Shown here one piece after another: positions 19,675 to 25,469 of a DNA stretch of 64,000 nucleotides. The DNA comes from an uncultured Acetobacteraceae bacterium. Lineage in GTDB: Bacteria > Pseudomonadota > Alphaproteobacteria > Acetobacterales > Acetobacteraceae. How positions within the stretch are numbered: the stretch's first letter is position 1; each line of letters begins with the position of its first letter. The notes below the pieces were generated by a model. It worked only from the letters and a program-made list of their open reading frames with translations. It did not search any database and had not been told where the DNA came from. The stretch spans positions 62,001 through 126,000 of the forward strand of contig CAMKWS010000001.1 of assembly GCA_946476985.1 (NCBI GenBank). Direction: 5' to 3'. The position numbers and the translations under genes are program-made.

Positions 19675-19854
19675 ATGAAGGTCTTTTCTTTTATCTTCAT
19701 AATTTTCCTCGCTCTTGTATGTGCCTATTTATTCACGAATGTTTTCATCGTTCTACTGCTGCGGGTGCAGGATGTTTTCAGAGAAACTTCATTTCTGTGG
19801 TTCTTACCGTTTCTTATTGTCGCATCTGTAGTTATTTCTTTTCGGCTGAAATAA
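19675..19854 (+). CDS. Small hydrophobic membrane protein (59 aa), candidate bacteriocin immunity protein
   Basis: Manual translation: MKVFSFIFIIFLALVCAYLFTNVFIVLLLRVQDVFRETSFLWFLPFLIVASVVISFRLK*; RBS-like AAGAGG upstream, 21 nt after the bacteriocin-like stop; not in the ORF track (<60 aa). Confidence 0.5.
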   Translation: MKVFSFIFIIFLALVCAYLFTNVFIVLLLRVQDVFRETSFLWFLPFLIVASVVISFRLK

Positions 19855-19872
19855 GTAAGGATTTAGCATGAC

Positions 19873-19907
19873 CGCAGGGGGCAGGTTTATTGCACCCCTG
19901 CGTTTTT
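19873..19907 (+). terminator. Rho-independent terminator of the bacteriocin-like unit
   Basis: CGCAGGGG...CCCCTGCG stem followed by TTTTT. Confidence 0.8.
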
Positions 19908-19927
19908 ATTAAATGACTTCAACGTAT

Positions 19928-20587
19928 TTAATTCTTTTTGAATAAGCCTTTAAGCACAAGAGCAATCCCCCCCAAAATTCCAGCCGCTCCTGTTACAATT
20001 TTTGTAAGATCAAAAGATACTCTCTTTTGAATAAATGGCAGTGCACCACTGGCGATCTCAGAAATGCAATGCATAATCTTATCAAACTTTGATGCCGACT
20101 TTCCCGTAACGGCTGTGTAGATATCTTCTCCCGACTTAATAAGATCTGTTAATCCTGTATGGTTTGAAGGAGGAGAGGGAGCATTAGGGTCATCATAAGC
20201 TACCTCTCTTACAAGATCTCCATAGGGATCTTGTCCATTTTCAAAATAAATAATCGCTCTCATCAATTTTAAAAGCAATTCTGGCGTGGGAGGCCCCAAT
20301 TGTTCTTTCGCCTGAACTCCAACAGATTTAGCAACATAGTTAATGTATGAGTTGGTATCATTCTCAATCGGTGGCGCCCATTTTGAAATAATGCCATGCA
20401 CCGTATCAATCTTGTCACGCTTCATATAAAGGACTAGTTGCCGACGAAGAGCGGCCAAGCCTTCTCGGGGAGTTTTAAACACTGCAAAGCGCCCATTAGG
20501 ACCAGGTTCTTTTGTTGCCCCGGCTTGGCCTACAAAATTGAGATTTCCGGGGTTATTATTACGAATTCCACGAGGTACTGTCGTCAT
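19928..20587 (-). CDS. Phage lysis/structural lysozyme-like protein (RNNNPGN family) with C-terminal hydrophobic segment
   Basis: PRGIRNNNPGNLNFVGQAGA...RFAVFKTPREGLAALRRQL; C-term GAAGILGGIALVLKGLFKKN. Confidence 0.7.
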   Translation of the reverse strand: MTTVPRGIRNNNPGNLNFVGQAGATKEPGPNGRFAVFKTPREGLAALRRQLVLYMKRDKIDTVHGIISKWAPPIENDTNSYINYVAKSVGVQAKEQLGPPTPELLLKLMRAIIYFENGQDPYGDLVREVAYDDPNAPSPPSNHTGLTDLIKSGEDIYTAVTGKSASKFDKIMHCISEIASGALPFIQKRVSFDLTKIVTGAAGILGGIALVLKGLFKKN

Positions 20588-20589
20588 GA

Positions 20590-20907
20590 TTATCCTCCAA
20601 AGAGATGGGGATAGATGGCGTGGATGAGCTGATATAATCCAACAGCTATGCCACCACCAATCGTACCACCTGCGCTGATAGCGCCATATAAAATTTTAGC
20701 TTTGCCTGTATTAGCCTCAATAATTTGACCTTTAATGTCTGCAATGCCTCGACGTGTTTCTTCAGATAGTTCCGCAATTTGCTGAGAAAGAATTTGAATT
20801 GCATCGTCATGACGGCTCTGTATTGCTTCCCCAGCAGCCATACGTTCACGTGTTTGTATGAGCGTTTCTCGAACTTGTTCAAATTCCTCTCGGGAAATAT
20901 CTTTCAT
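20590..20907 (-). CDS. Holin-like/coiled-coil protein with C-terminal TM
   Basis: Coiled coil then ILYGAISAGGTIGGGIAVGLYQLIHAIYPHLFGG; directly upstream of the endolysin-like gene; start at MKDISREEFEQ. Confidence 0.5.
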   Translation of the reverse strand: MKDISREEFEQVRETLIQTRERMAAGEAIQSRHDDAIQILSQQIAELSEETRRGIADIKGQIIEANTGKAKILYGAISAGGTIGGGIAVGLYQLIHAIYPHLFGG

Positions 20908-21169
20908 AGATCCTCTAGCCATATATATGTGCCGTGCGGATGCAGCTGAGGCTTTGTTCTGACACACGGCTCTATAGCTAGCCCTAGAGCCGGTAAAATT
21001 ATTTATCGGGTCTGCTCGGGGAAGAGGTTCTTCTTCCTTCATTATAATAACTCCATTGTTTCATAGGTTTTTAATTAAATATAATTAGCGTATTAATAGA
21101 ATATATATTTAGATAAAGATGATTTATTTAAATTTTAATTTGGAAGGGGATTATTCCCACCATATTTCA

Positions 21170-21367
21170 TTATGTTATATTTTCTAAATCTTTGCACAAT
21201 GTGGCCATTTCCGAATAAATGGTGAAAAGGTGGTCACAAACAACACCATTAAAAACTTCATAATTTGTTTCACGATCACCAGCACCAATAGCGGTCACAC
21301 ATGCCATATCGCTGACTTTCCGCATAATCTCCCAAAGGCGCTCATGGTAGGGGAGAGTATTATTCAT
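21170..21367 (-). CDS. Hypothetical small protein (phage-associated)
   Basis: 65-aa ORF with an AGGAGG upstream of the start; no recognised motif. Confidence 0.4.
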   Translation of the reverse strand: MNNTLPYHERLWEIMRKVSDMACVTAIGAGDRETNYEVFNGVVCDHLFTIYSEMATLCKDLENIT

Positions 21368-21456
21368 ACATTCCTCCTTTTAATTCTTTGCGCTCTTTTA
21401 GTAGAAGATATAACAAGGTCTATGATACAGGCGCCCATAGGGAGTCCTCTCAAGCG

Positions 21457-21636
21457 TTAGAGGCATCGTTGTAATCTGGGCGGTATGTCGATGCCTTTTC
21501 GTGTAGCATTTATTTCTTGTGCAAGAAGGCTACACCATTCTTGATTAGTGCTACAGTCGTTAACTGCCGATAGCACCCCAAAAGAGCGAAGTAATTCTTC
21601 ATTCAGGATGAGGTGAATACTTTTGAACACTCTCAT
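21457..21636 (-). CDS. Hypothetical small protein
   Basis: Internal start MRVFKSIHLILNEELLRSFG...; divergent from RHH gene. Confidence 0.3.
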   Translation of the reverse strand: MRVFKSIHLILNEELLRSFGVLSAVNDCSTNQEWCSLLAQEINATRKGIDIPPRLQRCL

Positions 21637-21680
21637 ATATACCTCACAAGAAACTCTTGGGAGCAGTTTCAGGATAACAT

Positions 21681-21699
21681 TTGCACTCTTTGAGTGCAA
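21681..21699. promoter_or_regulatory. Palindromic operator-like site
   Basis: TTGCACTC-TTT-GAGTGCAA perfect 8-bp inverted repeat between divergent ORFs, upstream of the RHH gene. Confidence 0.45.
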
Positions 21700-21744
21700 T
21701 ATCTTTTTATAGTTTCCTAAATATAGCGTAGGTAAAGAATCATC

Positions 21745-21996
21745 ATGAATAAGAAACCAACATCTATTACAGTTCGCTTGGGTGAAGATTTATTACACCA
21801 AGTTCGCCTTTCAGCTGCTCATAATGCACATTCAATGAATGCAGAAATAACACGGCTTTTGCGCTTGGCGCTTCGTGACAACCCTCCTGGGAGCGTACAT
21901 ATTTCTTCAAAAACACCAAAATTAAGCAAGGAAGATATTGCAGAATTGGTTCGATTATTTGAAGAAGCTGTGATCCGTATAGGGCTTAGAGAATGA
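21745..21996 (+). CDS. Arc-like ribbon-helix-helix DNA-binding protein
   Basis: SITVRLGEDLLHQVRLSAAHNAHSMNAEITRLLRLALRD. Confidence 0.75.
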   Translation: MNKKPTSITVRLGEDLLHQVRLSAAHNAHSMNAEITRLLRLALRDNPPGSVHISSKTPKLSKEDIAELVRLFEEAVIRIGLRE

Positions 21997-22046
21997 GAAA
22001 GTATTTTAAATAACATGTCACAAATGTACATATGATACACTCTTAT

Positions 22047-22442
22047 TTAGCGGCTATATATTCTATTACACGGTATATTAGGGCCTCCTGATATTTGATG
22101 ACATCTCTCTTCATCATTACGAAGTAAAATTTCCTTATGAACTTCTACTTCAATGCGCCTTAATACGGAGAAGGGAACATTTACATTCAAAAAATGTAGA
22201 TGTTTCACATGCATTTTAAACGGAACACACCGAACAACATCGCCATATTGCAGATTCAGGTGAGGCGCCCCATACCATGTCAGATAAAGATCTGCTCTAT
22301 GCCTAGGGCTCGGTCCTTTATTGATCCATACGATGATAGCAATCTCGCCGTGTACTCTGATCACAACTCCCATGCCGGGACGAGCAGATATGATTGCTCC
22401 CCTCTTGATCCAATCTTTGGAAAGCAAGGAAAGGGAGAACAT
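22047..22442 (-). CDS. Hypothetical protein, possibly divergent PemK/MazF-like fold
   Basis: IKRGAIISARPGMGVVIRVHGEIAIIVW...GDVVRCVPFKMHVKHLHFLNVNVPFSVLRRIEVEVHKEI; pattern only. Confidence 0.35.
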   Translation of the reverse strand: MFSLSLLSKDWIKRGAIISARPGMGVVIRVHGEIAIIVWINKGPSPRHRADLYLTWYGAPHLNLQYGDVVRCVPFKMHVKHLHFLNVNVPFSVLRRIEVEVHKEILLRNDEERCHQISGGPNIPCNRIYSR

Positions 22443-22542
22443 TGGATATCCGCTGCATTACAGCCAACAAAAAAGCCGTGCACCCTAACGGCTACACGGC
22501 TAACGACTATACTCTTCTGATACGATTATCGTGCTACGGTCG

Positions 22543-23154
22543 TCAAGCGATACGTGGACTGCTCAAGATTTTTTGTCCACGAACAATCAAACGTCTCATT
22601 CCTTCTTCTGCCAAATCATATTCACGACACAGCACAGCAAGGGATGGATAGGCTTTATAAGCCTGAGCCGCAGCAATAGCTCGCTCCATATCCCTGCGGC
22701 GCTTATCTTGTGCGTAATCATGCAAGAGCGTAAGAGTTTTAACTACTTGCTCTACAGCTTTGTGTTTCTGGCGACTTTTGCTCAATGCGGGCCAATTATA
22801 TTGACCAATAGCTGAAAAGGACCACCCTAAAACCAAGAGCTGAACAAGTATTATATGGTGTTGTAAACCCGCATAATTCCAAAACTCTTTAATAGGGAGC
22901 CATGCTTTCCCGCGGAGTAGGGTAAAAGTAAATAGATTACCCGGAACAGTTGGCCCTCCTTTATTTTTCATCTCATCACAATAACCATTTATAGCCAACT
23001 CCCAATTAGCAAGCCATTTATGTGCTTCCATAAGGATGTTATCGTTTAATTTTTTTTGTAACACCTTCAGTGTATTAGATCTGCGCATCCGATGGGATGA
23101 ACCTTGTCTAGGAATTTGTTTCATACGTTCTTGAGATAATGTCTTCATATCCAC
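22543..23154 (-). CDS. Hypothetical phage-type protein with C-terminal helical/HTH-like region
   Basis: 203-aa ORF; MERAIAAAQAYKAYPSLAVLCREYDLAEEGMRRLIVRGQ; divergent to repressor. Confidence 0.5.
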   Translation of the reverse strand: MDMKTLSQERMKQIPRQGSSHRMRRSNTLKVLQKKLNDNILMEAHKWLANWELAINGYCDEMKNKGGPTVPGNLFTFTLLRGKAWLPIKEFWNYAGLQHHIILVQLLVLGWSFSAIGQYNWPALSKSRQKHKAVEQVVKTLTLLHDYAQDKRRRDMERAIAAAQAYKAYPSLAVLCREYDLAEEGMRRLIVRGQKILSSPRIA

Positions 23155-23314
23155 ATTCCTCTAACGCCATAAAATACGTGAAATATCTGCTTAGGATGCC
23201 TCTTTCTTCATCGCAGGTTGAGAGATGTAGAGGGTATCTGATCATTCTCCCTAGAAAGGGAATTAGTTACCTCAGATATTTCGAGGCAAAGAGCAGACCA
23301 ACAACCTGCCTTTG

Positions 23315-23328
23315 TAGGATTTATCCTG
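23315..23328. promoter_or_regulatory. Operator-like palindrome 1
   Basis: TAGGA-TTTA-TCCTG upstream of the S24 repressor. Confidence 0.5.
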
Positions 23329-23353
23329 TGATATAGCTTAAAGTCAATTAATA

Positions 23354-23367
23354 TAGGAAAAATCCTA
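23354..23367. promoter_or_regulatory. Operator-like palindrome 2
   Basis: TAGGA-AAAA-TCCTA (perfect), upstream of the S24 repressor. Confidence 0.55.
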
Positions 23368-23372
23368 CTTTA

Positions 23373-24101
23373 TTGTCGTATGCTATCCGTTTTATGGTGT
23401 CACTCATTATGACAGTCTCTTCCGTAGCGTTACGCTTAGAAAAGAAACGTCTTGAAAAAGGCATTAGCCACAGAGCGTTAGGCCTAAAGTCTGGCGTTAA
23501 TCATGCATATTTAAAAAATTTACTTGAGGGAAAATCCCAAGAGCCACGGCGCAGTAAAGTAGAAGCCCTAGCTAAGGCTCTAGAATGTCCGGTCGAATAT
23601 TTCTATGAAAATGATGTATCCGAGCATGAATCCACCCCTCATCAGATTCAGCCGCCCATTTTACAAAAGTCTAAGGCTTGCGCACCAACTGTTGCGATCC
23701 CTATGTACACCATTGCCGCAACACCCCAGGGAACCACTGCCCTAAAGGCAGAAAACGGGACAGCGTGGCATATTCCAATACAGGACCTTGCCCCATTTAT
23801 TTCTGATACTAAAGAAATTGCAGGCGTTATATTATACGGAGATTCGATGGAGCCAGTATTTCGTTCTGGTGAACGTATTTTATTCGACTTCTCTCTAAAT
23901 AAAATAACAACAGATGGCGTTTATCTTATAACTACTCCAACTGGGGTAGCGATTAAACAATTACAAATCATTCCTGATGAGGCTCATAATACCACTATTA
24001 TTCGTGTCTCAAATAAAAATCCTGGATATGCCTCTTACGACCTATCTATCAATCAAATTACAGTGCATGGACGCGCCATTGCCAAATGGATGTGGCTATA
24101 A
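23373..24101 (+). CDS. S24 family (CI/LexA-like) phage repressor
   Basis: N-terminal HTH (ISHRALGLKSGVNHAYLKNLLEG), C-terminal GDSMEP serine and VAIKQL lysine motifs; true start may be 23394 or 23409. Confidence 0.88.
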   Translation: MSYAIRFMVSLIMTVSSVALRLEKKRLEKGISHRALGLKSGVNHAYLKNLLEGKSQEPRRSKVEALAKALECPVEYFYENDVSEHESTPHQIQPPILQKSKACAPTVAIPMYTIAATPQGTTALKAENGTAWHIPIQDLAPFISDTKEIAGVILYGDSMEPVFRSGERILFDFSLNKITTDGVYLITTPTGVAIKQLQIIPDEAHNTTIIRVSNKNPGYASYDLSINQITVHGRAIAKWMWL

Positions 24102-24159
24102 CCCGCCTCTTCCCAGGCGATGATCTATTCAAAACACAACTTTATGAAAATCTTAAATA

Positions 24160-24173
24160 ATGGAACAATCCTA
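24160..24173. promoter_or_regulatory. Operator-like palindrome 3 (one half-site mismatch)
   Basis: ATGGA-ACAA-TCCTA downstream of the repressor, upstream of the 24241 ORF. Confidence 0.35.
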
Positions 24174-24189
24174 CAATTGCGCTTGAATT

Positions 24190-24203
24190 TAGGATATATC
24201 ATC
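24190..24203. promoter_or_regulatory. Operator-like palindrome 4 (imperfect)
   Basis: TAGGA-TATA-TCATC upstream of the 24241 ORF. Confidence 0.3.
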
Positions 24204-24240
24204 CAGTATGTTTGGGGCATATCCTTTGTGAGGTGATATT

Positions 24241-24531
24241 ATGAATCATCTTAATGAAACGCCCTTCTTTAATGCTCTCAAAAATAGGGCTTCCCTTTTC
24301 AATACTGAGGCCTACAGCCCGCAAGAAGATGTGGCACTTCTACAAGCCATTTCCCTTGCTATTGGCATTATCGGGGTCTCTGGGGTGAGTGAAGGCAACA
24401 GAGCGAGGTTGGAACTTGCTCAGATGGCACTCTCTGCCGTCCGCCGCAATATGGAAACCAAAGGCACAGCAACACAAAACCGTAGGGAGGTGTATGGAAA
24501 TGCTAATCTTCCTCCCATCCAGCGCTCCTAA
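24241..24531 (+). CDS. Hypothetical phage early protein
   Basis: 96-aa ORF preceded by AGGTGATATT; downstream of repressor and operator-like sites. Confidence 0.5.
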   Translation: MNHLNETPFFNALKNRASLFNTEAYSPQEDVALLQAISLAIGIIGVSGVSEGNRARLELAQMALSAVRRNMETKGTATQNRREVYGNANLPPIQRS

Positions 24532-24579
24532 CAAAATAAACTCAAATCCCACTAGCATCAAATGTGGAGCCCCAAATAT

Positions 24580-24819
24580 ATGCCACAGCGCATTCCCCAA
24601 AAAGATATCACAAAATTATGCCCACCAGGCATCCTTGAACGCGCTCAGGCTCTTCATGAAGAGGGCACTTATAGTGCCCAAATAAAAGAGCAAATCTTGG
24701 GGGATTTGGAAGATATAAAACGGTACGAACATTACCGCATGAAAGGCCTTGCCGACTTACACCGTTTGCATGTGATGGATTCTGCAGAAGCTTTGTTAAA
24801 AGCTGGAATACTTAAATAA
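24580..24819 (+). CDS. Hypothetical protein
   Basis: MPQRIPQKDITKLCPPGILERAQALHEEG...; same-strand cluster. Confidence 0.45.
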   Translation: MPQRIPQKDITKLCPPGILERAQALHEEGTYSAQIKEQILGDLEDIKRYEHYRMKGLADLHRLHVMDSAEALLKAGILK

Positions 24820-24842
24820 CAACGAGAAACAGGAACAACGAA

Positions 24843-25025
24843 ATGGCCTCAAACTTCCTTAAACCATGTCCATTTTGCGGGGGAAGAAACCTTCTTTTTG
24901 CCGCAGCCATTACGACAATTTCGTGCGCAGATTGCTGGGCAACAGGCCCACAACACCGTACCAATTTCAAAGTGGCAACTACTCAATGGAACATCAGAGC
25001 AGACGAAGGGCCAATGTGTAAGTAA
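24843..25025 (+). CDS. Lar-like (restriction alleviation) zinc-ribbon protein
   Basis: LKPCPFCGGRNLLF...ISCADCWATGP...TQWNIRA. Confidence 0.65.
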   Translation: MASNFLKPCPFCGGRNLLFAAAITTISCADCWATGPQHRTNFKVATTQWNIRADEGPMCK

Positions 25026-25238
25026 AATTTCCATGCTGAGGCAGTCCGCTTCATCCATCAAATTGCCGCCATTACAAGGCATGCAACACTCAGAGAGGTT
25101 AATGGATATACAATTGAGGCAGACCAAAAACGCCTAGCTCGAAAAAGCATTTCCTAAATAGAAAAGCAAAATATTTAAGGGGAGGGGAGTAAGACAGTAC
25201 AGCAGAAGTGGGGTAAGACTGTCGTTATCAAACATTCC

Positions 25239-25312
25239 TGGAGGTCTGGGCGGGAATCGAACCCACATACGCGGATTTGCAGTCCGATGCATAGCCATTC
25301 TGCCACCAGACC
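25239..25312 (-). tRNA. tRNA-Cys (anticodon GCA)
   Basis: Reverse complement GGTCTGGTGGCAGAATGGCTATGCATCGGACTGCAAATCCGCGTATGTGGGTTCGAATCCCGCCCAGACCTCCA folds as a cloverleaf; acceptor GGTCTGG/CCAGACC, CCA encoded. Confidence 0.95.
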
Positions 25313-25469
25313 TTGGAATGTGTGCCCCTTCATAAAGCTTATCTGTCATGGGTCAATAGGAAAAATTCGATATGGATTTTTTTTTACTTATCATCCCTCA
25401 GAAGCTATCCTACACTCTGCTTTATTAAATTTGTATATTCCAATCTTTCCTAACCCGCAGGCTGGCCAA

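Noticed and set aside
19497-19871. 124-aa plus-strand ORF overlapping the bacteriocin-like gene and the 59-aa ORF
   Set aside because: It is a shadow frame; the two smaller ORFs each have RBS-like sequences and sensible composition.
25287-25469. Extended TolC N-terminus starting at 25287
   Set aside because: It would overlap the tRNA-Cys gene; the internal start at 25470 followed by a signal-peptide-like segment is more plausible.
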